9,951 nt of DNA from Treponema sp. (GCA_016297415.1 JAEDGQ010000076.1:1-9951); one strand, 5' to 3'; numbered from the stretch's first letter, positions 1-5,915 are shown. Notes: generated from the sequence alone by a model not told the origin. Program-made: numbers and translations.

Positions 1-251
1 CGGCAGCACAAAACGAGTGTTTTCGCAAGCCGTTTCACTCCTTTGCGCCATTTTTAATATAAAATCGGTTATAATGCGTTTGCCCTGGCTCTCCACTGTG
101 TCCCGCTGCGTTTAATGGTCAATCAGCGTTAGCGCTGTGCAGCACCCGAAGGGGCCACCGCAGGGAGCGGAGCGGACGAGGAGGCTGGAGCGAAAGCGGA
201 ATGCGGAACATAGCGTCCCGGAGCCGAAGGCGCAGGGGAACGCCCGTTTTA
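1..251. other. Non-coding upstream region of purF
   Basis: No gene is supported here. The first 100 bases are mixed in composition and contain a TATAAT-like hexamer at 70-75 with no matching -35. From about 103 to 245 the DNA is GC-rich and contains short palindromes such as GCTGTGCAGC and several GCGGA/GCGAA runs on the plus strand. A small reading frame on the minus strand entering from the left edge (ATG near 50) has no ribosome binding site and too little length to judge. Confidence 0.5.
186..219 (-). repeat. Copy 1 of a GC-rich dispersed repeat, inside the purF upstream block
   Basis: Positions about 103-245 are GC-rich and strongly purine-biased on the plus strand, unlike the AT-rich flanks. 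Read on the minus strand, 186-219 aligns with the plus strand of 5113-5147: both start GGGAC and end CGCTCCA, with roughly 80 percent identity by eye and a few one-base gaps. No open frame across the block looks coding. This points to a dispersed intergenic repeat family, possibly longer than the matched core. I see no transposase or target-site duplication. Confidence 0.55.
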
Positions 252-280
252 TTGAAAATTACAGCTTTTTTCTATATGAT
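252..280 (+). promoter_or_regulatory. Sigma-70-type promoter of purF
   Basis: TTGAAA (252-257), a 17-bp spacer and TATGAT (275-280) make a near-consensus housekeeping promoter. The start of transcription should lie near 287, giving a leader of about 30 nt. The ribosome binding site AGAGG (304-308) is 7 nt before the ATG at 316. Confidence 0.75.
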
Positions 281-315
281 AGAATCCTATTTTCGTTCAA
301 TTAAGAGGTAATTTT

Positions 316-1749
316 ATGGGCGGCATTTTTGGCGTTGCTTCTAAAGGCGACTGTTCTCTGGATCTGTTCTTCGGAACTGACTATCATTCACATCTTGGCA
401 CACGCCGTGGTGGTCTTGCTGTTTATCGCAATGACGATCACTTTCAGCGTGCAATTCACAACATTCAGAATTCACCTTTCAGAACGAAATTTGAAGATGA
501 CATTGCAGAAATGAAGGGACATATCGGTATCGGATGTATTTCTGACTACGAACCACAGCCTCTTCTTGCACGTTCTCATCTGGGACGCTTCGCTCTTACA
601 ACTGTGGGAATCGTTACTAACAAGGACGAACTTGTAAAAGAACTTCTTGATAACGGCGGCGCCTTTCTTGAAATGACTGGAGGCGAAATCAACCAGACTG
701 AACTTATTCTTTCTATGCTTAATACTCAGAAAACTATTGTTGATGGTATCCGCTATGTTCAGTCAAAAATTCAGGGGTCAATCACTATGCTGATTGCAAC
801 TCCAGAAGGAATTTACGGTGCCCGGGATAAGATGGGACGCACACCTCTCCACATTGGTATTAAAAAGGATTCTAAAGGCTCTATTGAAGCTCACTGTCTT
901 TCTTTCGAAAACTTTGCTTATATGAATCTGGGTTATGCTGATGAACATGAACTGGGGCCTGCAGAAATCGTTTATGTAACTGCTGACCGCTATGAAGTTA
1001 TTCAGCAGCCTGCAGACAAAATGAAGATCTGTACCTTCCTCTGGATTTACTACGGATATCCAACTGCATGTTATGAAGGCGTAAATGTTGAAGCAATGCG
1101 CTATAACTGTGGTGCTTACCTTGCCCGCCGGGACAAAGACGACAACATTAAGCCAGACTGTGCGGCCGGTGTTCCTGACTCCGGAACTGCTCATGCCGTT
1201 GGTTATGCAAATGAAGCTGGAATTCCTTTTACACGTCCATTCATTAAATACACTCCAACATGGCCTCGTTCATTTATGCCTGTAAATCAGGAACAGCGCA
1301 ATCTTATTGCTCACATGAAGCTTATTCCTGTTCCACAGCTTATTAAAGACAAAAGCATACTTCTGATTGATGACTCTATCGTTCGGGGAACTCAGCTTCG
1401 TGAAACAACTGACTTCCTTTATCAGAGCGGTGCTAAAGAAGTTCATGTGCGTCCAGCCTGTCCGCCAATTATGTTCGGCTGTAAATATCTTAACTTCAGC
1501 CGTTCCAAGAGCGAAATGGATCTTATTGCGCGCCGAGTTGTAAAACAGTTTGAAGGGGACAATGTTTCTGCAGAAACTCTTGCAAAGTACTGCAATCCTG
1601 ACACACCGGAATACGCAAAAATGCAGGAAGAAATCCGCAAACAGCTTCACTTTACAACTCTCCGCTTCCACCGGCTGGATGATATGCTGAACTCAACAGG
1701 TCTTCCACACGAAAACCTCTGTACATACTGCTGGAACGGGATGGAGTAA
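316..1749 (+). CDS. purF: PurF-like amidophosphoribosyltransferase with degenerate glutaminase domain
   Basis: 477 residues, the usual PurF length. In the family an N-terminal Ntn glutaminase passes ammonia to a C-terminal phosphoribosyltransferase that makes 5-phosphoribosylamine from PRPP, the first step of purine synthesis in the cytosol. The C-terminal domain is intact: VPDSG (286-290), the flexible-loop motif RSFMPVNQEQR (318-328) and the PRPP loop LLIDDSIVRGT (349-359). Cys239, Cys389, Cys469 and Cys472 fit the four [4Fe-4S] ligands of the Bacillus-type enzyme. The N-terminal half is recognisable but lacks the glutaminase catalytic residues: the protein begins MGG where the family has MCG, so nucleophile Cys1 is Gly; the usual GH-x-RY-x-T segment reads GIGCISDYEP (71-80), and the oxyanion NG reads VG (97-98). 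It may be ammonia-dependent or repurposed. The start is fixed by AGAGG 7 nt upstream. Family assignment is sure; the exact reaction is not. Confidence 0.9.
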   Translation: MGGIFGVASKGDCSLDLFFGTDYHSHLGTRRGGLAVYRNDDHFQRAIHNIQNSPFRTKFEDDIAEMKGHIGIGCISDYEPQPLLARSHLGRFALTTVGIVTNKDELVKELLDNGGAFLEMTGGEINQTELILSMLNTQKTIVDGIRYVQSKIQGSITMLIATPEGIYGARDKMGRTPLHIGIKKDSKGSIEAHCLSFENFAYMNLGYADEHELGPAEIVYVTADRYEVIQQPADKMKICTFLWIYYGYPTACYEGVNVEAMRYNCGAYLARRDKDDNIKPDCAAGVPDSGTAHAVGYANEAGIPFTRPFIKYTPTWPRSFMPVNQEQRNLIAHMKLIPVPQLIKDKSILLIDDSIVRGTQLRETTDFLYQSGAKEVHVRPACPPIMFGCKYLNFSRSKSEMDLIARRVVKQFEGDNVSAETLAKYCNPDTPEYAKMQEEIRKQLHFTTLRFHRLDDMLNSTGLPHENLCTYCWNGME

Positions 1750-1750
1750 G

Positions 1751-1786
1751 GAAGATAAAAAATCCATCCATGGATTTTTTATCTTC
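1751..1786 (+). terminator. Perfect 17-bp inverted repeat just after purF
   Basis: The arm GAAGATAAAAAATCCAT (1751-1767) is mirrored exactly by 1770-1786 around a CC centre, starting 1 nt after the purF stop. The outer stem is AT-rich with T6 in the right arm, so it could act as a bidirectional terminator, though the T-run lies inside the stem rather than after it. Its right arm is also the start of the first 117-bp repeat unit. Confidence 0.6.
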
Positions 1787-2095
1787 GACAGAAGGCTTTG
1801 CCTTCTGTCATTGATTTTTTAACTTCATCACTGATGCGCCATCCTTGGCGCTCCTGTTATGTGGTTTGTTTGGGTTCTTCGGGGGCATGGATTTTTGATT
1901 TTGGACAGAAGGCATTCGCTTTCTGTCATAGAATTGTTTTCTCCATCACTGACGCGCCATCCGTGGCACTTCTGTTATGTGGTTTGTTTGGTTCCTTCGG
2001 GGGATGGATTTTTTTTCTTCGACTTTAGGCTTTGCCTTCTGTCACTGATTTTTTAACTCTGTTACTGACGCGACTTTTTTGTCGCTTCTTTTTTT
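1770..2095 (+). repeat. Tandem 117-bp repeat array, two full units and a partial third
   Basis: Units start with ATGGATTTTT at 1770, 1887 and 2004, exactly 117 bp apart. Each holds, in order, a T-rich start, the GACAGAAGGC hairpin, a T-rich spacer with ATCACTGA-like sequence, and a second hairpin whose arms vary: GCGCCA/TGGCGC at 1836-1851, a weaker version near 1954-1969, and GCGAC/GTCGC at 2070-2085. Full units end with TGTTATGTGGTTTGTTTGG and a CTTCGGGGG block. Short open frames exist, but internal one-base indels shift frame between units, so the array is not protein-coding. It fills the whole purF-lrgA gap. Confidence 0.85.
1787..1809 (+). repeat. Hairpin GACAGAAGGC-TTT-GCCTTCTGTC, first of three copies
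   Basis: A perfect 10-bp stem with a TTT loop. The equivalent hairpin in the next repeat unit (1904-1927) keeps the fold with one G-T wobble and an ATTC loop. The third (2021-2043) keeps the right arm and loses several pairs in the left. Confidence 0.75.
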
Positions 2096-2096
2096 T
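2070..2096 (+). terminator. Intrinsic terminator directly upstream of the lrgA ribosome binding site
   Basis: GCGAC (2070-2074), a T6 loop and GTCGC (2081-2085) form a short GC stem followed by TTCTTTTTTTT. The T-run ends a few bases before AGGAG (2099-2103), the lrgA ribosome binding site. It could end purF transcription, or act as an attenuator if lrgAB is read from a promoter farther upstream. I see no promoter between this hairpin and lrgA. Confidence 0.6.
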
Positions 2097-2110
2097 ATAG
2101 GAGTTTTTTT

Positions 2111-2512
2111 ATGAAATACCTGAAACAATTTCTGATTATTATTGCCTTCTGCTTTATTGGTGAGGCACTTCATGTTCTTTTGCCTCTTCCTGTACCAGCC
2201 TCAATTTATGGGCTTGTTCTTATGTTCTGTGCCCTTCAGTTCAAGATTTTTCCTCTTTCCGCAGTAGAAGAAACCTGTGATTTTCTTCTTGAAATTATGG
2301 CACTTTTCTTTGTTCCTTCTACAGTAGGACTTGTTACAGCGGGAGGTTTAATGAAAGAAGCCGGTCTGCAGTTTATTGCAGTAGGAGTTCTTTCAACTTT
2401 CCTGGGTTTTGGAGTTACAGGACTTACAACTCAAGGCATAATCAAAATCTTCCATAAAAAAGAAACAGACCATAATACTGCTCAAACTGAAAATTCACAG
2501 GAGGAAAACTAA
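2111..2512 (+). CDS. lrgA: LrgA/CidA-family holin-like membrane protein
   Basis: 133 residues, near the usual LrgA length. The family forms small multi-pass inner-membrane proteins, first described as holin/antiholin-like regulators of murein hydrolase activity and more recently linked to pyruvate or other small-metabolite transport together with LrgB. Visible features are four hydrophobic segments (about 5-25, 30-47, 58-80 and 85-108), the family block PLPVPASIYGLVLMF (26-40), FFVPSTVGLV (66-75), and a polar charged tail from about 114. AGGAG (2099-2103) lies 7 nt before the ATG. It is followed directly by lrgB, the standard pairing. No LytSR-type regulator is in the window. Family assignment is confident; whether it acts in lysis or transport cannot be told from sequence. 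Confidence 0.9.
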   Translation: MKYLKQFLIIIAFCFIGEALHVLLPLPVPASIYGLVLMFCALQFKIFPLSAVEETCDFLLEIMALFFVPSTVGLVTAGGLMKEAGLQFIAVGVLSTFLGFGVTGLTTQGIIKIFHKKETDHNTAQTENSQEEN

Positions 2513-3205
2513 ATGTCAGATTTTCTTACCACATCCGTTTATTTTTCAGTTTTTATTACCATGGCAACTTTTTTCCTTGGTCGCGCCCTTCACAAAAAAA
2601 CACACTTTTTTCTTTTCAGCCCTCTCATAGTTTCAGCAGCTTTAACAGGCTGTGCCCTTGTTTTTTTCAAAATTCCCTACGAAGAATATAAAGCAAATGC
2701 CGGTATCATTCACAATATGCTGACACCAGTTACAGTAGCACTGGCAGTTCCTCTTTATCGTCAGTTCCAGAAGCTAAAAGACAACTGGCCTGCCATTATG
2801 GGCGGCATATTAGCAGGTGTTCTGACTAATGCTTTTGCTGTTTTTGGAATGTGTCTTTTCTTCAAACTGGGCCACACAGAATATGTTTCACTTCTGCCAA
2901 AATCAATTACAACTGCAATTGCCTTAGCAATTACAGAACAGAATGCCGGCATACCAGCCATTACAGTTTTAATGGTAACAATTGCCGGAAACATGTGTAA
3001 TCTTTTTGCACCACAATTCTGTAAACTTTTCCATATAACTGATCCTGTAGCAAAAGGAGTCGCAATCGGCACAAGCGGTCATGCACTGGGAACAGCAAGA
3101 GCTCTGGAACTGGGCCAGATTGAAGGAGCCATGAGTGGTCTTTCTATTGCAGTTTGCGGACTTCTTACAGTTATCGTACTTCCATTTTTTGTAAACTTAA
3201 TTTAA
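2513..3205 (+). CDS. lrgB: LrgB/CidB-family membrane protein
   Basis: 230 residues, full length for LrgB. It is a polytopic inner-membrane protein that works with LrgA in control of autolysis or in metabolite transport. Signature motifs are all present: LTPVTVALAVPLY (70-82), LPKSITT (128-134) and GTSGHALGTARA (186-197), separated by hydrophobic helices up to the C-terminus. The ATG abuts the lrgA TAA stop with no gap, and a strong AGGAGG (2499-2504) sits inside the end of lrgA, so the two are one operon and probably translationally coupled. Gene order, spacing and motif content leave little doubt about the family. Confidence 0.93.
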   Translation: MSDFLTTSVYFSVFITMATFFLGRALHKKTHFFLFSPLIVSAALTGCALVFFKIPYEEYKANAGIIHNMLTPVTVALAVPLYRQFQKLKDNWPAIMGGILAGVLTNAFAVFGMCLFFKLGHTEYVSLLPKSITTAIALAITEQNAGIPAITVLMVTIAGNMCNLFAPQFCKLFHITDPVAKGVAIGTSGHALGTARALELGQIEGAMSGLSIAVCGLLTVIVLPFFVNLI

Positions 3206-3215
3206 ACTTCTATAT

Positions 3216-3677
3216 ATGATTCGTATTCCACAGTTTATAAAATTCTTATTATCCTCACTTTTTGCTACAGCCATTGATATGATTCTGTTTACAGTGCTGG
3301 ATAAGGTTTTTCACAATGCAGGATTAGACACAACAGTTTCAATTTTTCTTGCAACAATTCTGGCACGAATCGTTGATACAATAGTCAACTTTACTATAAA
3401 CAAGCTCTGGTGTTTCGAAAGCAAAAACAACGAAATCCGTCAGTCAGTTATGTTTGTAATTCTTGTTACAGCAAAAACTCTTGTAAGTTCAGCTGCAGTT
3501 TCGGCCCTGGCAGAGCACTTTGGAGATGCAGTTCCACACGTAGTATTCAAACTGGCAGTAGATTCAGTACTGTTTTTTGTTGCTTACATAGTGCAGAAAA
3601 AACTTATTTTTGCAGAAAAACCTGCCGTTTCAGAAGAAGAAATTCAGGAACAGGAAAAAACAGCGTTTAATCAGTAA
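3216..3677 (+). CDS. GtrA-family small membrane protein
   Basis: 153 residues with four hydrophobic segments (about 5-28, 40-58, 78-98 and 107-128) and a short acidic tail. The GtrA motif is clear: ARIVDTIVNFTINKLWCF (50-67), matching the family pattern AR-x-NF-x-N-x-W-x-F, and the last helix ends YIVQKKLIF (124-132). GtrA-like proteins are inner-membrane proteins tied to polysaccharide and teichoic-acid glycosylation, where they are thought to help flip lipid-linked sugars. No glycosyltransferase lies nearby, so the substrate is unknown. The ATG is 10 nt after lrgB and has no Shine-Dalgarno sequence, so translation probably depends on ribosomes finishing lrgB. It ends 4 bp from the convergent MATE gene. 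Confidence 0.85.
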   Translation: MIRIPQFIKFLLSSLFATAIDMILFTVLDKVFHNAGLDTTVSIFLATILARIVDTIVNFTINKLWCFESKNNEIRQSVMFVILVTAKTLVSSAAVSALAEHFGDAVPHVVFKLAVDSVLFFVAYIVQKKLIFAEKPAVSEEEIQEQEKTAFNQ

Positions 3678-3681
3678 AGGT

Positions 3682-5046
3682 CTACACTTCATCTCTTGTA
3701 ATATTCTTCAGCCACTTGCCTCTTCTGTAATGAAGAATAATTACAGGCATTTTAATAAATTCATCAAGATAAAGAATAAAATAAACGGTCAGAGGGGAAA
3801 GCTTAAATACAAAAGCACTTAAGAATCCCAGTGGAATCATCACAAACCACATAAAAAATCCGTCGCATAAAAATCCGAACTTAGAATCTCCGCCTGAACG
3901 GAAAATGCCACAGATTAGAACTGTATTTACAGTAGCACCCACAATGGAATAAGCGTTTATATATAGAAGATAATTTCTAAAATCTGATGCAGCAGGGGAA
4001 AGTTCAGCAAGTAACGGAAGCACAGGTCTTAATAAAACCATAAAAATACTTCCTAGCACACCGGCTCCAATTGTAGAAAGCATAAGCCGTCTGGCATTTC
4101 TGCCTGCAAGTTCAAGACGGCCTTCGCCAATCTGCTTGCCAAGAAGAATAGCTCCACCATAAGCCATACCAAAGCAGACAATGCTGGAAAGATTTCTGGC
4201 TACATTTACAACAGAGTTTGCAGCAACAATATCTTCACCAAGATGTCCAAGAATCACCGAGTAACTAACAAAAGCAGCACCCCACACAAACTCATTTCCA
4301 ACAGCTGGCAGAGAATATTTTACAAAATCCTTAAAAAGAAGTTTGCTTCTCATAAAATAACAGAGAGGAGAAAGCTTTACTTCCTTAAGCCCTAATCCAG
4401 CCCAGATACAAACGGCAGCTTCAACAAAACGGGCAATAACAGTAGCAAGCGCAATTCCGGTAACACCCATTTTTGGAAGTCCAAACCATCCGAAAATAAA
4501 GGTTGCATTAAGCACCATATTAAGGATCAGAGCAAGCACAGTTGTAAGGGTAGAAATTTTTACATATTCAATACTTTTTAAGACAGCCTGATAAACCTGA
4601 GAAACAGAAAGGAAAAAATACGAAACCCCCGCAATCCTAAGATAAGTTGCCCCGTTTTCAATCAGAGCCACATCATCGGTAAAAGCCCTCATTACAAACT
4701 GCGGAAAAATCACAACTACAAGACTAAAAACAATACCGGCTCCGCAGGAAATTCTGAGGGCAGTACCAGTCAAAATCTGCAGCGACTTAAAATCCCTCTT
4801 TCCCCAGTACTGAGAAGTAAGCATTGTAAGCCCGGAAGCAAGTCCAATAAAAAAAAGCATCATTAAAAACTGAACCTGATTTGCAAGGGAAACTGCCGCA
4901 AGAGCAGTCTGCCCTACAAAACCCAGCATCAAAACATCAAGAGAGTTTACCAGCGAAGAAAGCAGGTTCTGCAGTGCAATTGGTGCCACAATTACAAAAA
5001 GCGACTTATAAAATTGTTTTGCTTCAGACTTAGATTCATCTTTCAT
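3682..5046 (-). CDS. MATE-family multidrug/cation efflux transporter
   Basis: 454 residues, typical for MATE proteins: twelve predicted membrane helices in two related halves in the inner membrane, exporting cationic drugs or metabolites in exchange for Na+ or H+. Supporting motifs are the N-terminal block IALQNLLSSLVNSLDVLMLG (23-42), where the family has P-x-NLV-x-D-x-G, followed by GLTMLTSQYWGKRD (72-85). The C-terminal half repeats the pattern, with GGAILLGKQIGEGR around residue 300. The ATG is bounded by an in-frame TAA two codons upstream, so the start cannot be farther out. No Shine-Dalgarno sequence precedes it, and a promoter ends only 6 nt before the ATG, suggesting a leaderless message. 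The substrate cannot be read from sequence. Confidence 0.9.
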   Translation of the reverse strand: MKDESKSEAKQFYKSLFVIVAPIALQNLLSSLVNSLDVLMLGFVGQTALAAVSLANQVQFLMMLFFIGLASGLTMLTSQYWGKRDFKSLQILTGTALRISCGAGIVFSLVVVIFPQFVMRAFTDDVALIENGATYLRIAGVSYFFLSVSQVYQAVLKSIEYVKISTLTTVLALILNMVLNATFIFGWFGLPKMGVTGIALATVIARFVEAAVCIWAGLGLKEVKLSPLCYFMRSKLLFKDFVKYSLPAVGNEFVWGAAFVSYSVILGHLGEDIVAANSVVNVARNLSSIVCFGMAYGGAILLGKQIGEGRLELAGRNARRLMLSTIGAGVLGSIFMVLLRPVLPLLAELSPAASDFRNYLLYINAYSIVGATVNTVLICGIFRSGGDSKFGFLCDGFFMWFVMIPLGFLSAFVFKLSPLTVYFILYLDEFIKMPVIILHYRRGKWLKNITRDEV

Positions 5047-5052
5047 GCTTTA

Positions 5053-5081
5053 ATTGTACCAGTTTTAAGAATTCTGCACAA
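5053..5081 (-). promoter_or_regulatory. Promoter of the MATE gene, predicted leaderless
   Basis: On the minus strand TTGTGC (5081-5076), a 17-bp spacer and TACAAT (5058-5053) form a good sigma-70-type promoter. Only 6 nt separate the -10 element from the ATG (5046-5044), so transcription should begin at or within a base or two of the start codon. Confidence 0.6.
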
Positions 5082-5112
5082 AGAAAAAAACAAGGGGCAC
5101 CTCCCCCGTTGG

Positions 5113-5147
5113 GGGACCGCTACGTCCGCCCTTCCGCTGCCGCTCCA
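5113..5147 (+). repeat. Copy 2 of the GC-rich dispersed repeat
   Basis: This matches the minus strand of 186-219 from GGGAC through CGCTCCA, with about 80 percent identity by eye. The two copies lie in unrelated intergenic regions and in opposite orientation. The immediate flanks differ: here a 10-bp stem-loop (5148-5188) follows. Confidence 0.55.
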
Positions 5148-5196
5148 TTGTTTCCGGCAGTTTCGCCTGGCTCAACCACCGGAAACAACTTCGGGG

Positions 5197-5299
5197 CTAC
5201 CATCGCTGGTGCATTTTTTCAGTAATTAACTCCCCAAATCCTGAAGAAATGATTCCTGTGGAAACAGCAACAAGCCCACCATAAACCAGAAAAGTTGTT
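5197..5299 (-). pseudogene. Possible C-terminal relic of a membrane protein
   Basis: One minus-strand frame reads TTFLVYGGLVAVSTGIISSG followed by FGELITEKMHQRW and a TAG at 5197-5199. It has the codon style of the neighbouring genes and a hydrophobic, glycine-rich run. Upstream it enters the first 37-nt hairpin unit and loses any protein-like character, and there is no start codon. It may be the tail of a gene cut by insertion of repeats, or chance. I do not recognise a family. Confidence 0.25.
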
Positions 5300-5301
5300 C
5301 T

Positions 5302-5338
5302 ACATCCCCGTACGCGTTTTTTTTGACAACAGGGATGT
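5302..5338. repeat. 37-nt hairpin unit a
   Basis: ACATCCC arm, 23-nt loop and GGGATGT arm. The loop holds T8. The stem extends by one flanking T-A pair. It is the least well followed by a T-run of the four units when read on the minus strand. Confidence 0.8.
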
Positions 5339-5364
5339 AATGAACAAGTTATATTTTTGAAAAT

Positions 5365-5401
5365 ACATCCCCAGGGGCCCTTTTTGCGGCTACGGGGATG
5401 T
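5365..5401. repeat. 37-nt hairpin unit b
   Basis: Same length and arms as unit a (here ACATCCCC/GGGGATGT plus one flanking T-A pair), with loop core CTTTTTGC and a short inner GCC/GGC pairing. It lies 26 nt after unit a. On the minus strand it is followed by ATTTTC. Confidence 0.8.
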
Positions 5402-5428
5402 ACTCAAATTTGCAGTTTTAAAAAACTT

Positions 5429-5465
5429 ACATCCCCGGCGAGGCATTTTTGCCACAGGGGGATGT
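5429..5465. repeat. 37-nt hairpin unit c
   Basis: Same 37-nt length and arms, with loop core ATTTTTGC and an inner GGCA/TGCC stem. It lies 27 nt after unit b. On the minus strand it is followed by AAGTTTTTT, terminator-like. Confidence 0.8.
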
Positions 5466-5483
5466 AGAGTTGCAGAAAATATA

Positions 5484-5556
5484 GTGATTTTTAAGACAAA
5501 AAACATATTTTCCGGCCATTTTTAAGATAGATTTGTCTTATTTTCTCAAAAATCAC
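5484..5556. repeat. Interrupted inverted repeat between hairpin units c and d
   Basis: GTGATTTTTAAGACAAA (5484-5500) pairs with TTTGTCTT (5532-5539) and AAAAATCAC (5548-5556), the latter two split by an 8-nt bulge. It fills most of the 110-nt gap between units c and d and shares no sequence with the 37-nt units. Confidence 0.6.
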
Positions 5557-5564
5557 CCCTGGAT

Positions 5565-5618
5565 AAAAAAAAATTACATCCCCGGAGCCTCTTTTTGCCC
5601 CATGAGGGATGTAATTTT
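5565..5618 (-). terminator. 37-nt hairpin unit d, acting as a minus-strand terminator
   Basis: Unit d (5576-5612) has the shared ACATCCC/GGGATGT arms, and flanking bases extend the stem to 13 bp: AAAATTACATCCC (5570-5582) with GGGATGTAATTTT (5606-5618). Read on the minus strand, the stem runs into nine T's (5573-5565). It begins 15 nt after the last small minus-strand ORF, so it is well placed as its intrinsic terminator. Confidence 0.65.
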
Positions 5619-5632
5619 CTGAAAAACAGGTT

Positions 5633-5815
5633 TTATAATCTCTTTACAGTAACTTTTCCTGCTGCAAGTGAATGAATTTTCATGTAAGAAAGGAGGCGTG
5701 ATGTATCAGCAGTAGAATTATCTGTACGTTTTGCCAGAGAAGCTTTGAGCAAATCCGCAAACTTAAGAGCTGTAAAAATCAGCACCAGAACCAGCAGAAC
5801 GGCTTTCTCTGGCAA
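5633..5815 (-). CDS. Small putative membrane ORF, TTG start, prophage-like cluster
   Basis: 60 codons from a TTG at 5815-5813. I recognise no family. Residues 4-20 are strongly hydrophobic (KAVLLVLVLIFTALKF), followed by a basic, Ser/Thr-rich tail ending GKVTVKRL. Codon choice matches the genes around it, most clearly in the second half. There is no ribosome binding site, and an in-frame TAA directly precedes the TTG, so it may be the C-terminal remnant of a frameshifted gene rather than an independent one. It overlaps the preceding small ORF by 53 nt in another frame. A single-helix phage protein is possible but unproven. Confidence 0.35.
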   Translation of the reverse strand: MPEKAVLLVLVLIFTALKFADLLKASLAKRTDNSTADTSRLLSYMKIHSLAAGKVTVKRL

Positions 5816-5915
5816 TTATGTATTTTGGACAGCCTGAAAGGTTTGCACAGTTTTCTACATCTTCGTTTGTCTTACAGAACAAGGGGATTCCGTCATTGTC
5901 TTTCTTCATAATCAT
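5763..5915 (-). CDS. Small hypothetical ORF with three cysteines
   Basis: 50 codons from ATG at 5915-5913, with a second ATG two codons later. The middle reads DNDGIPLFCKTNEDVENC then ANLSGCPKYIIA, with three Cys that could form a small metal or disulfide site. The last 15 residues look less protein-like and overlap the next ORF. It overlaps the end of the 87-residue ORF by 23 nt, with no clear ribosome binding site, so it is either translated by coupling or is the out-of-frame continuation of a broken longer gene. No family is recognised. Confidence 0.35.
   Translation of the reverse strand: MIMKKDNDGIPLFCKTNEDVENCANLSGCPKYIIARESRSAGSGADFYSS

Larger units (their letters stand above)
5047..5301. 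other. Intergenic region with GC-rich repeat block and hairpins
   Basis: No intact gene is present. 5047-5096 carries the MATE promoter. 5097-5215 is GC-rich and contains TCCCCC-GTT-GGGGGA (5102-5116), the dispersed repeat copy (5113-5147) and a 10-bp stem TTGTTTCCGG/CCGGAAACAA (5148-5157 with 5179-5188) that encloses a smaller CAG/CTG stem. ACCA-TCGC-TGGT followed shortly by T6 (to about 5219) resembles a weak plus-strand terminator. 5200-5299 may hold a protein relic on the minus strand, listed separately. Confidence 0.6.

Noticed and set aside
1..52. Beginning of a minus-strand gene (MAQRSETACEN...) at the left edge
   Set aside because: Only about 17 codons are visible, with no ribosome binding site and no recognisable promoter spacing.
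1798..2056. Two open frames of 65-76 codons inside the purF-lrgA repeats
   Set aside because: The frames are not kept between repeat units because of internal indels; no ribosome binding site; the sequence is explained by hairpin repeats.
5014..5229. 71-codon plus-strand ORF upstream of the MATE gene
   Set aside because: It overlaps the MATE start and promoter and then the GC-rich repeat; composition is explained by these and the translation looks like no protein.
5302..5612. CRISPR array: 37-nt repeats with 26-27 nt spacers
   Set aside because: Only the palindromic ends are conserved while the repeat interiors differ, the third gap is 110 nt, and no cas gene is in the window. This is the reverse of a CRISPR pattern.
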